The position numbers and the translations under genes were made by a program. A stretch of 64,000 nucleotides of DNA from assembly GCA_031555615.1 (NCBI GenBank), contig JAVBUF010000005.1, positions 124,001 through 188,000 of the forward strand, given 5' to 3'. Positions within the stretch are counted from its first letter, which is position 1. Each line of letters begins with the position of its first letter. This stretch comes from UBA935 sp031555615 (GTDB lineage Bacteria > Bacillota > Clostridia > Lachnospirales > Lachnospiraceae). The notes under the pieces are model-generated. The model searched no databases and was not told where the DNA came from. It worked only from the letters and a program-made list of their open reading frames with translations. Of the stretch, positions 50,944 to 60,661 are shown piece by piece.

Positions 50944-51510
50944 ATGGGAAAGCAAAGCTGGAAGCCGGGAAATATGCTTTATCCTTTACCGGTAGTACTG
51001 GTTACGGTTTGTGATAAAGAAGGGCGGGCCAATGCCTTTACGGTGGCCTGGGCCGGAACGGTATGCAGCGATCCGCCAATGGTATCTATTTCAGTCAGAC
51101 CGGAGCGGTATTCACATCATATAATAGAAGAAACAGGCCAGTTCGTCATTAATCTTACTACCAGAGAATTGGCATATGCCACCGATTATTGCGGAGTGAG
51201 AAGCGGGCGCAGCGAAGATAAAATAGCTGCCATGAAGCTTACCGTGGAACCGGCGGAAAAGGTCAGGGCACCCTTGCTGAAAGAAAGCCCGGTGAACCTG
51301 GAGTGCGTAGTAAAGGCGACCCATCGGCTGGGAACCCATGACATGTTTGTGGCGGAGGTGGTGGCAGTTCATGCGGATGAGGCCTATATGGATGAAAAGA
51401 ATAAATTCTACTTAGAAAAGGCCGATCCCATCGTTTACTCTCACGGAACCTATTATACATTAGATGAAGCAATCGGAACATTCGGATATAGTGTAAAAAA
51501 GACGCGTTGA
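50944..51510 (+). CDS. Flavin reductase-like FMN-binding protein
   Basis: The 188-residue protein matches the flavin reductase/flavoredoxin family: KPGNMLYPLPVVLVTVCD, NAFTVAWAGTVCSDPPMVSI (FMN site) and GTHDMFVAEVVAVH. Such proteins bind FMN and reduce flavins or transfer electrons in anaerobes. It lies 20 bases after the coiled-coil gene, so they may be cotranscribed. The start could also be ATG at 50932. A terminator overlaps its stop. Confidence 0.9.
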   Translation: MGKQSWKPGNMLYPLPVVLVTVCDKEGRANAFTVAWAGTVCSDPPMVSISVRPERYSHHIIEETGQFVINLTTRELAYATDYCGVRSGRSEDKIAAMKLTVEPAEKVRAPLLKESPVNLECVVKATHRLGTHDMFVAEVVAVHADEAYMDEKNKFYLEKADPIVYSHGTYYTLDEAIGTFGYSVKKTR

Positions 51511-51521
51511 GCGTCTTTTTT
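51495..51521. terminator. Bidirectional terminator
   Basis: AAAAAAGACGC (51495-51505) pairs with GCGTCTTTTTT (51511-51521). It serves the flavin reductase gene and the convergent polymerase gene. Confidence 0.85.
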
Positions 51522-51548
51522 GTTCCTATGGAAAGATGAACATAGTGA

Positions 51549-52778
51549 TTAGTGTTTATGAAGGCGGTCTTCATTGGAAAAGAGGCTTCCACGCTTAATA
51601 GCATTATCACCGAACTTCTTACGGATATCATCCAGCGTGTGGTCCAGCTTTTTCTGCTTTTCGGAAAAAGCTGAAGAGGTATCGGCAGGTGTCAGATCAA
51701 ATAAATTCATCTGTACCGGTGCGGTATTAGGTGTCAGCTTGGCGGTACGGATGCCCAGCAGCCGAATCGGTGTCTGATCCCATAACTCATCAAATAGGGA
51801 ACAGGCAGTCTTATAAATGGCTTCTGTGGTATCGGCAGGAGACAGCAGGGTTCTTTGGTGGGAAACCGACTGAAAGGTATTATACTTAATTTCGGTACTG
51901 ACCATCCCGGCGCACTGAGCCGAGGCGCGAAGTCTGCCGGAAACCGATTCGGCCAGAATCAACAGGATTTTATAGATTTCTTCTTTGGTGGTCAAATCTT
52001 TAGACAGCGTAGTAGAATTGCCGATGCCTTTGACTTCCGGAGGTTCGGTAATGACCACCGACGGATCAATACCGTTGGCATATTCCCAGAGCAAAAGACC
52101 GTGGCTTTTTAAATGGGAACTGATAATTTCACGGTCGGCGACAGCGAGATCACCTATGGTCATAATACCCAGATTGCGCAGGGCTTCGACGCTGGACTTA
52201 CCGCACATATATAGAGAAGAAACCGGCATGGGCCACATTTTTTCTTTGATTTCATGGGAAAATAAAGTATGGACTAAGTCGGGCTTTTTAAAATCGGAGG
52301 CCATTTTGGCCAATACTTTGCGGTCTGAAATACCGATATTCACGGTAAAGCCGAATTGCTCCCGCACTTGTTTCTTGATCAGTCCGGCGGCGATTTCCGG
52401 TGATTCGTAAAGATGGGCAATGGGACCAAAATCCATATAGCATTCATCAATGCTGGCCTGTTCGATATCCGGACTGATTTTCAGCAAAAATTCCATCAGC
52501 AGTTGGCTTTTGTGAGCATATAAGTGATGATCCGGCGGAACGATAACCAGATTGGGGCATTTACGGAGGGCATTTACAATCGGCTCGCCGGTAACAATCT
52601 TGTAATTCTTGGCCGGCAGGGACTTGGCCAGAACAACACCATGACGCCGTTGTCTGTCACCGCCGATGATGGAGGGAATTTCTCTCAGATCTGTCGTTGA
52701 ACCATTTTCCAGGGCCTGGATAGCACTCCAGCTCAGGAAAGCAGAATTCACATCGATATGGAAAATAATGGCAGACAT
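51549..52778 (-). CDS. dinB: Y-family (DinB-like) translesion DNA polymerase
   Basis: The 409-residue enzyme has the Y-family catalytic acids in FHIDVNSAFLSW (residue about 8) and SIDECYMDF (near 106), the steric-gate region after the first, helix-hairpin-helix around LRNLGIMTIGDLA and the little-finger domain to the end. It copies past DNA lesions with low fidelity. ATG follows AGGGAG. It could equally be called a UmuC-like polymerase; no LexA site was recognised upstream. Confidence 0.9.
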   Translation of the reverse strand: MSAIIFHIDVNSAFLSWSAIQALENGSTTDLREIPSIIGGDRQRRHGVVLAKSLPAKNYKIVTGEPIVNALRKCPNLVIVPPDHHLYAHKSQLLMEFLLKISPDIEQASIDECYMDFGPIAHLYESPEIAAGLIKKQVREQFGFTVNIGISDRKVLAKMASDFKKPDLVHTLFSHEIKEKMWPMPVSSLYMCGKSSVEALRNLGIMTIGDLAVADREIISSHLKSHGLLLWEYANGIDPSVVITEPPEVKGIGNSTTLSKDLTTKEEIYKILLILAESVSGRLRASAQCAGMVSTEIKYNTFQSVSHQRTLLSPADTTEAIYKTACSLFDELWDQTPIRLLGIRTAKLTPNTAPVQMNLFDLTPADTSSAFSEKQKKLDHTLDDIRKKFGDNAIKRGSLFSNEDRLHKH

Positions 52779-52903
52779 GGCATTCTCCCTTCGTTTATTT
52801 ACTGCTATTATTCATTATAATACCATAAGATATCCTTTACAAGAAAGGTTATTGCTGATAGAATGTGATTATTACGAATTTGTTACGAACTGATGGAGCA
52901 TTC

Positions 52904-54484
52904 ATGAAATATATAACGCGCAGATATAAGAGACTGAGAGTCAGAAATATAAAGCTGGCCATGCTGGCAGTAATTATAAATTTATTTTTTCTTCCTTCCT
53001 ATACATCTTTTGAGCACACCGGGAATAATATGTTTACGGTGTTTTTAAACAATGAAAAAGTGGGCGTGGTCAGTACGGAAGAAGAAGTAGAAGGAATGGT
53101 ACTGGAAGCAAGACGCCGGATCGCTTCAGGCAGCGAGGAACTGATTCTGATAGATAGTGAGGTTATGCTGGAAGGCAGCGAAGTCCTTTGGGGAAAAGTA
53201 GACGAAACAGATGCGGTGATTGCCAATATGGCCGACGTTCTGCGCAGTCATGTACGCGAAACGATGCATCGCTCTTATACCGTTAAAGTGAACCAGTATA
53301 TCGTCAATCTTGCCAGTAAGGAAGAGGTTATCCAACTGCTGCAGGCAGCTGTCGATAAATATGATCAGGAAAAAGAATATAAAGTAGAATTATCCCTGGA
53401 TGCGGAAAGAGAACTTTCGGTATTAACTGCCAATGTGCTGGCCCGGGAAGAAATTGCCGAAAAAGAAACCGAAGAGGTATTTAGTACTTCGGCCGGGATT
53501 GAGGCAGTGGTATCGGATATTTTTGCATCAGTTGAGCCGGCTGTGGAAAAAGATTTTGAAGATTATGAAACCGGATTAATTTCAATTAATTATGGAGATA
53601 CTGTTGAAGTGGTGGAAGCTTATCTTTCCGAGGACGAGCTTACCAATGTAAATGTGGCCATTGAAGAGGTTACCAAGGAACAGGAAAAAAATGAAATTTA
53701 TACAGTAGTGTCAGGGGATACCCTGTCCGGAATTTCCCTGAAAACCAATATACCCATGGAGAAGCTGATTGAACTGAATGATAATCTGGAAGATGAAAAA
53801 TCAATGATTCGCGTGGATGAAGAGCTGATTATTACTGTCCCGGAACCGGAGCTTACCATTGAACGGCAGGAGGAACAGTATTATGAGGAGGACTACGAAG
53901 AGAAAATCATCTATGTAGATAATGATGAGTGGTATACAAACCAGACGAAGACCCTGCAGGAACCATCGGCAGGACATCGCAAGGCTGTTGCTGTTATTTC
54001 CTATCGCAATGATAAAGAAGTAAACAGAGAAATTATAAAAGAAGAAATTACTTTTAAGGCAATTCCCAAAATAGTTGAGCGGGGAACGAAAATACCGCCC
54101 ACTTATCTCAAACCGCTTTCGGGGGGACGATTATCTTCCGGATTTGGAAAGAGAAAAGCACCCACCAGAGGGGCCAGTTCTTACCATAAAGGAATAGACT
54201 GGGCAACACCGGTAGGAACAGCGGTGGTGGCATCGGCATCGGGAACGGTGGCCAAAGCCGGATGGGGAAGCGGCTATGGTTATGTGGTATATATTAATCA
54301 TGCCGATGGCAGACAGACCAGATATGGGCATTTGAGCAAAGTGCTGGTATCCGCCGGCCAGACCGTTTCACAAGGACAAAAGATTGCATTAAGCGGTAAT
54401 ACCGGCGTCAGCTCGGGGCCGCATGTGCATTTTGAAATACTGATCAACGGAAGTCAGGTAAATCCCCTGAAATATCTGAACTGA
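52904..54484 (+). CDS. M23 metallopeptidase with LysM and G5 domains
   Basis: The 526-residue protein has an N-terminal membrane helix (about residues 18-34), a long alpha/beta region, a LysM wall-binding repeat (YTVVSGDTLSGISLKTNIPM, about 267-310), a G5 domain (about 340-400) and a C-terminal M23 peptidase domain with zinc ligands in HKGIDWATP and GPHVHFE. Such proteins trim peptidoglycan cross-bridges during growth or sporulation. ATG at 52904 is seven bases after GGAG. The peptidase lies 70 bases before murA, another wall gene. Confidence 0.92.
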   Translation: MKYITRRYKRLRVRNIKLAMLAVIINLFFLPSYTSFEHTGNNMFTVFLNNEKVGVVSTEEEVEGMVLEARRRIASGSEELILIDSEVMLEGSEVLWGKVDETDAVIANMADVLRSHVRETMHRSYTVKVNQYIVNLASKEEVIQLLQAAVDKYDQEKEYKVELSLDAERELSVLTANVLAREEIAEKETEEVFSTSAGIEAVVSDIFASVEPAVEKDFEDYETGLISINYGDTVEVVEAYLSEDELTNVNVAIEEVTKEQEKNEIYTVVSGDTLSGISLKTNIPMEKLIELNDNLEDEKSMIRVDEELIITVPEPELTIERQEEQYYEEDYEEKIIYVDNDEWYTNQTKTLQEPSAGHRKAVAVISYRNDKEVNREIIKEEITFKAIPKIVERGTKIPPTYLKPLSGGRLSSGFGKRKAPTRGASSYHKGIDWATPVGTAVVASASGTVAKAGWGSGYGYVVYINHADGRQTRYGHLSKVLVSAGQTVSQGQKIALSGNTGVSSGPHVHFEILINGSQVNPLKYLN

Positions 54485-54554
54485 TGTTTGAAGTTTACAA
54501 AATTAGAAAATGTGTTATAATGAATGAATATTGATAAACTGTTAGAGGTACGCC

Positions 54555-55835
54555 ATGGAGCAATATGCAATTCGAGGTGGTAATCCGTTGGTAGGTGAAG
54601 TCGAGATAGGCGGCGCGAAAAATGCGGCATTGGCTATTCTTGCAGCGGCTATTATGGCGGATGAAACCGTATTAATTGAAAATGTACCGGATGTGCGTGA
54701 TACCAATGTGCTCATACAAGCTATGGAAAGCATAGGCGTAGTAGTTGACCGCGTTGACAGACATACGGTAAAAATAAACGCAAAAGCCATTCACGATGTT
54801 GTTATAGAACATGATTATATAAAAAAAATCAGAGCATCCTACTATTTGTTAGGGGCCCTGTTGGGAAAATATAAGAAAGCAGTAGTTGCGCTGCCCGGTG
54901 GCTGTAACATCGGACTACGCCCTATTGATCAGCACATCAAGGGCTTTCGGGCGTTAGGCGTGGACGTTAAAATCGAACACGGCCTGATTATTACAGAAGC
55001 AGAAAAATTAAAGGGAAACCACATATATATGGACGTGGTTTCAGTTGGTGCGACCATCAACATTATGATGGCAGCGGTTATGGCAGATGGACAGACAACG
55101 ATTGAAAATGCGGCTAAGGAACCCCATGTGGTAGATCTTGCCAATTTTTTGAACAGTTGTGGGGCGAATATTAAGGGTGCCGGTACCGATGTGATTAAAA
55201 TCAAAGGGGTAACAAGGCTCCACGGTACGGAATATGCGATCATTCCGGATCAGATCGAGGCCGGAACATTTATGTTTGCGGCAGCTGTCACCAAGGGAGA
55301 TGTTACCGTTAAGAATGTTATTCCCAAGCATTTGGAATCCATCAGTGCCAAGCTGCTGGAGATTGGCTGTGAAGTAGAAGAGTCCGACGATGCGGTGCGG
55401 GTGGTCTCGGCTAAGCCATTGAACCATACTCATGTGAAGACCTTGCCATATCCTGGTTTTCCTACCGATATGCAGCCGCAGATCGCGGTTACGTTGGCAC
55501 TTTCACACGGAACCAGCATCGTAACCGAGAGTATTTTTGAAAACCGCTTTAAGTATGTGGATGAATTAACCCGGATGGGTGCCAGCATTAAGGTTGAGGG
55601 TAATACCGCCATTATAGATGGGGTGTCCAAGTATACCGGAGCCAGTATCACAGCTCCCGATTTACGGGCCGGTGCGGCGCTGGTGATTGCCGGTCTGGCA
55701 GCTGAAGGCACCACCACGGTGGATGATATTAAATATATCGAACGGGGATATGAGGATTTTCATATTAAGCTGCAGTCATTGGGCGCACAGATTGAAAAAG
55801 TGAATACAGAAGAGACTTGCAAAAATTTAAATTAA
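54555..55835 (+). CDS. murA: UDP-N-acetylglucosamine 1-carboxyvinyltransferase
   Basis: The 426-residue enzyme transfers enolpyruvate from PEP to UDP-GlcNAc, the first committed step of peptidoglycan synthesis. It has the N-terminal GGNPLVGEVEIGGAKNAAL, the catalytic Cys in LPGGCNIGLRP (near residue 117) and the EPT-fold repeat pattern throughout. The Cys means the usual fosfomycin target is present. The length is normal. A terminator follows at 55835. Confidence 0.96.
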   Translation: MEQYAIRGGNPLVGEVEIGGAKNAALAILAAAIMADETVLIENVPDVRDTNVLIQAMESIGVVVDRVDRHTVKINAKAIHDVVIEHDYIKKIRASYYLLGALLGKYKKAVVALPGGCNIGLRPIDQHIKGFRALGVDVKIEHGLIITEAEKLKGNHIYMDVVSVGATINIMMAAVMADGQTTIENAAKEPHVVDLANFLNSCGANIKGAGTDVIKIKGVTRLHGTEYAIIPDQIEAGTFMFAAAVTKGDVTVKNVIPKHLESISAKLLEIGCEVEESDDAVRVVSAKPLNHTHVKTLPYPGFPTDMQPQIAVTLALSHGTSIVTESIFENRFKYVDELTRMGASIKVEGNTAIIDGVSKYTGASITAPDLRAGAALVIAGLAAEGTTTVDDIKYIERGYEDFHIKLQSLGAQIEKVNTEETCKNLN

Positions 55836-55857
55836 AAACGGGCTGATGCCCGTTTTT
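55835..55857. terminator. Intrinsic terminator of murA
   Basis: AAAACGGGC (55835-55843) pairs with GCCCGTTTT around TGAT, with additional T residues. It may also stop transcription from the opposite HD-GYP gene. Confidence 0.85.
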
Positions 55858-55897
55858 TGGTGTTTGTTATAGGAAATTGCATCCGGCATAATTCGGC

Positions 55898-56968
55898 CTA
55901 TATAATAGCTTCAATATATAAATCAGAGCGGATTGCTAAATCAATATATTGATTGCCGCATTTGATAGTCGGTGCTGACAGATGATCCCGGTTAATATAG
56001 ATAATATCTCCTTCGGCACCGTTGCTTAGACGGACACGGTTCAAAAGATAGGTGTTTACGACATTTTCCAAAAAAGTCATGATGAAACGGGTATCGTACT
56101 TCTGAAGACCTTCGTTTTCAAATACGGAAATAACGATAAACGGACACAGCGGTCCCCGATAGATACGTGCGGAAGTCATGGCATCGTAAACATCGGCAAT
56201 AGCAACCATTTTTGCGAAAATATCAATACGGTCGGCAGTCAGCCCATAGGGATAACCGGAACCGTCACATCGCTCATGGTGCATAAGTGCCGCATTTTTT
56301 ATATGCTTATCAAGGTCAATGCCGCCCAGAATCTTGTAGCCTTCCTGACAGTGCGTTTTGATTACATGGTATTCCTGAGCGGTCAGTTTGCCGGGCTTTT
56401 TGACAATATCATCGGGGATCTTCAGTTTGCCGATGTCATGTAATAAGCCGCAAAGAGTGGCGATTTTGACGTCTTCTTCCGACATTCGCAGCCACCTGGA
56501 GAAAACATTGCAAATCAGAGCAACGTTGACGCAATGGACAAAGGTACAGTCATCATATTCACGCATATTATGCAGCATATCAAAAACGTTGATAAATTGG
56601 TCGCTGTTGGCAATCAAAGTCATGGTATGTGACAAAAGCTGGTCAACCTCTAAGGGAGCACCCTTATCAATAACGTCATTGATAGCCGATTTGAAACTGT
56701 CGATATCCGCCTCAAACTCTTTCCTGAAATGTTGGAATTCAGGCGTAGCACGGACTTTTTCCGAATAAGAGGGAGTCCGTACAGTTTCCTCGGGAATAGC
56801 CGGTTCATCCTCTACACGAACATAAAGAATGGAGTAAAATTCCATCCTGGTAATTGCTTTATCGGTTAAAATAAGTCCTTTGGGAAAAATCAATTGGTTA
56901 TTATAAGTAAAAACATCCTCTGCAACAACCATGCCTGGTGTAAGTGCTGCTGTGCTTAAACGTTTCAT
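55898..56968 (-). CDS. HD-GYP domain phosphohydrolase
   Basis: The 356-residue protein has an N-terminal DUF3391-like region and an HD-GYP domain (about residues 130-300) with the metal site LLHDIGKLKIPDDIV and the signature HHERCDGSGYPYGL intact. Such enzymes degrade cyclic di-GMP, possibly opposing the GGDEF protein at 42773. ATG at 56968 is chosen because MKRLSTAALTPGM is the usual family start; the frame runs on to 57028 without support. Divergent from metK. Confidence 0.9.
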   Translation of the reverse strand: MKRLSTAALTPGMVVAEDVFTYNNQLIFPKGLILTDKAITRMEFYSILYVRVEDEPAIPEETVRTPSYSEKVRATPEFQHFRKEFEADIDSFKSAINDVIDKGAPLEVDQLLSHTMTLIANSDQFINVFDMLHNMREYDDCTFVHCVNVALICNVFSRWLRMSEEDVKIATLCGLLHDIGKLKIPDDIVKKPGKLTAQEYHVIKTHCQEGYKILGGIDLDKHIKNAALMHHERCDGSGYPYGLTADRIDIFAKMVAIADVYDAMTSARIYRGPLCPFIVISVFENEGLQKYDTRFIMTFLENVVNTYLLNRVRLSNGAEGDIIYINRDHLSAPTIKCGNQYIDLAIRSDLYIEAII

Positions 56969-57034
56969 CGCTGACCCCCGTAGATAGTATATTAAAATTA
57001 TAGGTTTTTCAGCATGAATTGTCAACAAATATGA

Positions 57035-57063
57035 TTGACAAGAGCGTGCTCAGGTGCTATTGT
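57035..57063 (+). promoter_or_regulatory. Sigma-A promoter of metK
   Basis: TTGACA (57035-57040), 17 bp, TATTGT (57058-57063). Transcription should start near 57070, ahead of the riboswitch. Confidence 0.7.
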
Positions 57064-57098
57064 AAATGCAGATAGAAAATTCCATAATGTATTTGAAT

Positions 57099-57212
57099 CT
57101 CTTATTCAGAGTGGTGGAGGTACATAGGACCTGTGAAGCCACGGCAACCCCGATAACGGAAGGTGCCTGCCTGAGCGAGATTGCCCATTTGGGGCAAGTC
57201 GATCAATAAGAG
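57099..57212 (+). ncRNA. SAM-I (S-box) riboswitch aptamer
   Basis: The sequence begins CTCTTATTCAGAGTGGTGGA, has the conserved GAAGCCACGGCAACC and AAGGTGC, and closes P1 with ATCAATAAGAG. This is the S-box pattern. It turns metK off when S-adenosylmethionine, the product of MetK, is plentiful, through the terminator at 57235-57260. Confidence 0.95.
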
Positions 57213-57234
57213 GATTTGATTATCGTGTATCAGG

Positions 57235-57260
57235 TCCGCTTATTCTAAGTGGATTTTTTT
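57235..57260 (+). terminator. Riboswitch-controlled terminator upstream of metK
   Basis: TCCGCTTA (57235-57242) pairs with TAAGTGGA (57246-57253), followed by seven T. It is the expression platform of the SAM-I riboswitch. Confidence 0.85.
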
Positions 57261-57288
57261 GTTGAAAAAAATTTAAAGGAGAAAAAGA

Positions 57289-58476
57289 ATGGACAAGTAT
57301 TTATTTACCTCAGAATCAGTAACCGAAGGACATCCCGATAAAATGTGCGATGCCATTTCCGATGCCGTACTGGATGCCCTGATGGAGCAGGACCCCATGA
57401 GCCGAGTGGCCTGTGAAACAGCAAGCTGCACCGGATTCGTAGTCGTAATGGGAGAAATTACCACCAACGCCTATGTGGATATTCAGAAAATCGTTCGCGA
57501 GACCGTAATCGATATCGGCTATAACAAATCCGAATACGGATTTGACGGCAATACCTGTGCGGTATTAGTGGCTATCGACGAGCAGTCTTCCGATATCGCC
57601 ATGGGTGTGGACAAGGCGCTGGAAGCCAAGCAGTCAGAAATGGACGATGCCCAGATCGAAGCAATCGGTGCCGGGGATCAGGGGATGATGTTCGGTTATG
57701 CAACCAACGAGACCGAAGAATTTATGCCTTATCCCATTTCACTGGCCCATAAGCTGGCATTGCAGCTGACCAAAGTACGTAAGGATGGCACGCTGACTTA
57801 TTTGAGACCCGATGGCAAGAGCCAGGTTTCGGTTGAATATGATGAAAACGGAAAACCCCTTCGTCTGGAAGCAGTTGTTTTGTCTACTCAGCATGATGAA
57901 GATGTGACCCAGGAACAGATTCACGAAGATATCAAAAAGTATGTATTTGATCCGATTTTACCCAAAGAATTACTGGATGATGAGACCAAATACTTTATCA
58001 ATCCCACCGGCCGTTTCGTAATCGGCGGACCTCATGGGGATGCCGGCCTGACCGGACGTAAGATTATCGTGGATACCTACGGCGGATATGCCCGTCACGG
58101 CGGCGGTGCCTTTTCCGGTAAGGACTGCACCAAAGTTGACCGTTCGGCAGCTTACGCTGCCCGCTATGTAGCCAAGAATATCGTTGCCGCCGGCCTGGCT
58201 GACAAATGCGAAATTCAGTTATCTTATGCCATCGGTGTGGCACATCCCACCTCCATTATGGTGGATACCTTCGGAACCGGCAAAATTTCCGATGAAAAGC
58301 TGGTAGCAATCATCCGTGAAAACTTTGACCTGCGCCCGGCCGGCATCATCAAGATGCTTGACCTGCGCCGCCCCATCTACAAGCAGACAGCAGCCTACGG
58401 GCATTTCGGACGTAATGACCTGAACCTGCCCTGGGAAAAAGTAGACAAAGTGGATATCCTGAAAAAATATCTGTAA
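57289..58476 (+). CDS. metK: S-adenosylmethionine synthetase
   Basis: The 395-residue enzyme makes SAM from methionine and ATP. The N-terminal FTSESVTEGHPDKMCDAISD holds the ATP/methionine site, GAGDQGMMFGYA is the family hexapeptide region and GGGAFSGKDCTKVDRSAAYA binds phosphate. The length is typical. ATG follows AAAGGAG. Expression is under the SAM-I riboswitch upstream, a closed feedback loop. Confidence 0.98.
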   Translation: MDKYLFTSESVTEGHPDKMCDAISDAVLDALMEQDPMSRVACETASCTGFVVVMGEITTNAYVDIQKIVRETVIDIGYNKSEYGFDGNTCAVLVAIDEQSSDIAMGVDKALEAKQSEMDDAQIEAIGAGDQGMMFGYATNETEEFMPYPISLAHKLALQLTKVRKDGTLTYLRPDGKSQVSVEYDENGKPLRLEAVVLSTQHDEDVTQEQIHEDIKKYVFDPILPKELLDDETKYFINPTGRFVIGGPHGDAGLTGRKIIVDTYGGYARHGGGAFSGKDCTKVDRSAAYAARYVAKNIVAAGLADKCEIQLSYAIGVAHPTSIMVDTFGTGKISDEKLVAIIRENFDLRPAGIIKMLDLRRPIYKQTAAYGHFGRNDLNLPWEKVDKVDILKKYL

Positions 58477-58486
58477 ATGAATAGTG

Positions 58487-58522
58487 CATGGAATCATTGT
58501 ATCACGATGATTCCATGTTTTT
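58487..58522 (+). terminator. Intrinsic terminator of metK
   Basis: CATGGAATCAT (58487-58497) pairs with ATGATTCCATG (58507-58517), then TTTTTC. Confidence 0.88.
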
Positions 58523-58635
58523 CTTTTCATAGAAAAAAAAGTATGCTATAATAACTCGTCGAACCTTGAAAATTGAATATGGTAATTGTCAGATGCACGA
58601 ATTCTGTAACAGTGTGACTTCATATGATTTTTCCC

Positions 58636-58782
58636 TTCTAGCGCCATGCACCCGTAAACTTAAAATTGCGGGTTAACGAGGATAAAGGGTTATCGAATAT
58701 TCGGCGGATGCCCTTTCGTACCATTTCCGGTGCGAAATATACCTACAAATATGCGGGTAACTGCAAAACAAAAAGGTATAAC
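58636..58782 (+). ncRNA. glmS ribozyme
   Basis: The conserved core is evident: the cleavage-site context A|GCGCC (cut between 58640 and 58641), ACGAGGAT, TTATCGAATATTCGGCGGAT and the P4.1-type GCGGGTAACTGC. Glucosamine-6-phosphate, the product of the following enzyme, is the cofactor for self-cleavage, which destabilises the mRNA. Confidence 0.93.
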
Positions 58783-58843
58783 GGAATGAAATAAAAATGA
58801 ATAATTTATATGGATACTTTATATAGAAAGATGAGGAAAAGTT

Positions 58844-60661
58844 ATGTGTGGAATTATTGGATATACAGGAAGTAAATGTGCAAAGGATATTTTATTGGAT
58901 AGTTTGGAAACCCTGGAATACAGAGGCTATGACAGTGCCGGAATCGCAGTGGCCGATGAAAAGGACAGGAAGATACAGACCCATAAGTGCGCCGGAAGAG
59001 TAAGCAGCCTGCGGGAATTGTGTGCCGGGAAAGAGATCACGGGAACCTGTGGAATCGGTCATACCAGATGGGCCACCCATGGCGGGGTCTGTGATGAAAA
59101 TGCCCACCCTCATACTTTTCAGTCGGTAACGGTGATTCATAACGGTATTATCGAAAATTATCAGGAACTAACAAGGAAATATGGATTGGCAGGTCAGCTG
59201 AAATCCCAAACCGACAGTGAAGTGGCAGCCGCCGTGCTGTCTCATTTTTATGCGGGAAATCCTTACGAAGCTATTCAAAAAACCGTTCTGAAGTTAAAAG
59301 GAACCTTTGCTCTGGGAATTCTTTTCGCAGATATCCCAGGGGTTATTTTTGCTGTCAGAAATGTCAGCCCCATTGTAATCGCCAAGACAGAGGATGGTTC
59401 CATGCTGGCTTCCGATGTGACAGTTCTGGGACAGTATACCAAAGAATATTTTGTGCTGCCGGAATTACAGATTGCCCGTTTGGAGGAAACCGGTATTCAG
59501 TTATCTGATTTGTCGGGAGAAGAAGCCGAACCAAACTGGTGTACCATCGATTGGGATACCGAAAAAAGCGGAAAGTGCGGATATCCTTTTTATATGGAAA
59601 AAGAAATTATGGAACAGCCGGAAGTTATCGGTGAGACCATCTTTTCCCGCATCAGGAATGGGATTCCCTGCTTTGACGCCGATGGCGTGCCGGATAGTGT
59701 TTTTGCGGAATGTAAACGGGTCTGTATTATGGCCTGCGGAACCGCCATGCATGCCGGCCTGGTCGCCAAGGCCCTGATCCAGTCCCAGGTGAAGATTTAT
59801 GTGGAAGTGGTGCTGGCCTCGGAGTTTATGTACACCGATCCGGTGGTGGAAAAGAATACGCTGGTGATTGCGGTGTCCCAGTCGGGAGAAACCATCGATA
59901 CCCTGGAGGCCTTGAAATTTGCCAAGAAAAATGGGGCCAAAAGCCTGGCCATCGTCAATGTGAGAGAATCCTCTATTGCCAGGGAAAGCGAATACGTCAT
60001 CTATACCAATGCGGGACCGGAAATCGCCGTGGCAAGCACCAAGGCCTATACCACCCAGTTGGCGGTTTTTTATCTCATCACAGCCAGAATGGGCTATGCC
60101 AGAGGGGTTTTTGACGAAGACCGCACGAAAGAATTTGTCCGCCAGCTAGGAACAGTACCCAAAGTAATCAAGCAAGTGCTGCAAAAAAAGGAAGAACTCC
60201 ATCATATCGCCCGTAAGATACTGAATGCCCGCGATGTGTTCATGATCGGACGGGGCATGGATTATTCCGTATTGCTGGAAGGCTCCCTAAAACTAAAAGA
60301 AATCTCCTATATTCATTCCGAAGCTTACGCATCGGGAGAACTTAAACACGGCACCATAGCCCTGATTACCGAAGAAACCCCGGTACTGGCCGTAGTTACC
60401 CAGGAAAAACTCATGTCCAAAGAACTGTCCAATATCCGGGAAGTCCAATCCCGAGGGGCAGATGTGATTTTGTTTATCAAAGAGTCCTTCGCCTATGAAC
60501 AGGCATACCGCAATATTTTCCGCCTGCCGGAAATGAGCGACGAGTTCATGGTAATGCCCGCATCAGTAGCCCTACAGCTGCTGGCCTACTACGTATCCCT
60601 GGACAAAGGCCTGGACGTAGATAAACCACGAAACCTGGCCAAAGTAGTAACAGTCGAATAA
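58844..60661 (+). CDS. glmS: Glutamine--fructose-6-phosphate aminotransferase
   Basis: The 605-residue enzyme makes glucosamine-6-phosphate for wall precursors. The N-terminal Ntn glutaminase domain starts with the catalytic Cys2 of MCGIIGYTG. Two SIS domains follow, with AVSQSGETIDTLEALK and GRGMDYSVLLEGSLKLKEIS. The last residues DKPRNLAKVVTVE are the conserved C-terminus. ATG follows GAGGAAAAG. It is controlled by the ribozyme upstream. The product feeds the pathway used by MurA at 54555. Confidence 0.98.
   Translation: MCGIIGYTGSKCAKDILLDSLETLEYRGYDSAGIAVADEKDRKIQTHKCAGRVSSLRELCAGKEITGTCGIGHTRWATHGGVCDENAHPHTFQSVTVIHNGIIENYQELTRKYGLAGQLKSQTDSEVAAAVLSHFYAGNPYEAIQKTVLKLKGTFALGILFADIPGVIFAVRNVSPIVIAKTEDGSMLASDVTVLGQYTKEYFVLPELQIARLEETGIQLSDLSGEEAEPNWCTIDWDTEKSGKCGYPFYMEKEIMEQPEVIGETIFSRIRNGIPCFDADGVPDSVFAECKRVCIMACGTAMHAGLVAKALIQSQVKIYVEVVLASEFMYTDPVVEKNTLVIAVSQSGETIDTLEALKFAKKNGAKSLAIVNVRESSIARESEYVIYTNAGPEIAVASTKAYTTQLAVFYLITARMGYARGVFDEDRTKEFVRQLGTVPKVIKQVLQKKEELHHIARKILNARDVFMIGRGMDYSVLLEGSLKLKEISYIHSEAYASGELKHGTIALITEETPVLAVVTQEKLMSKELSNIREVQSRGADVILFIKESFAYEQAYRNIFRLPEMSDEFMVMPASVALQLLAYYVSLDKGLDVDKPRNLAKVVTVE

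Noticed and set aside
51985..52410. Plus-strand 141-residue ORF within the Y-family polymerase gene
   Set aside because: It is the complement of well-conserved polymerase coding sequence.
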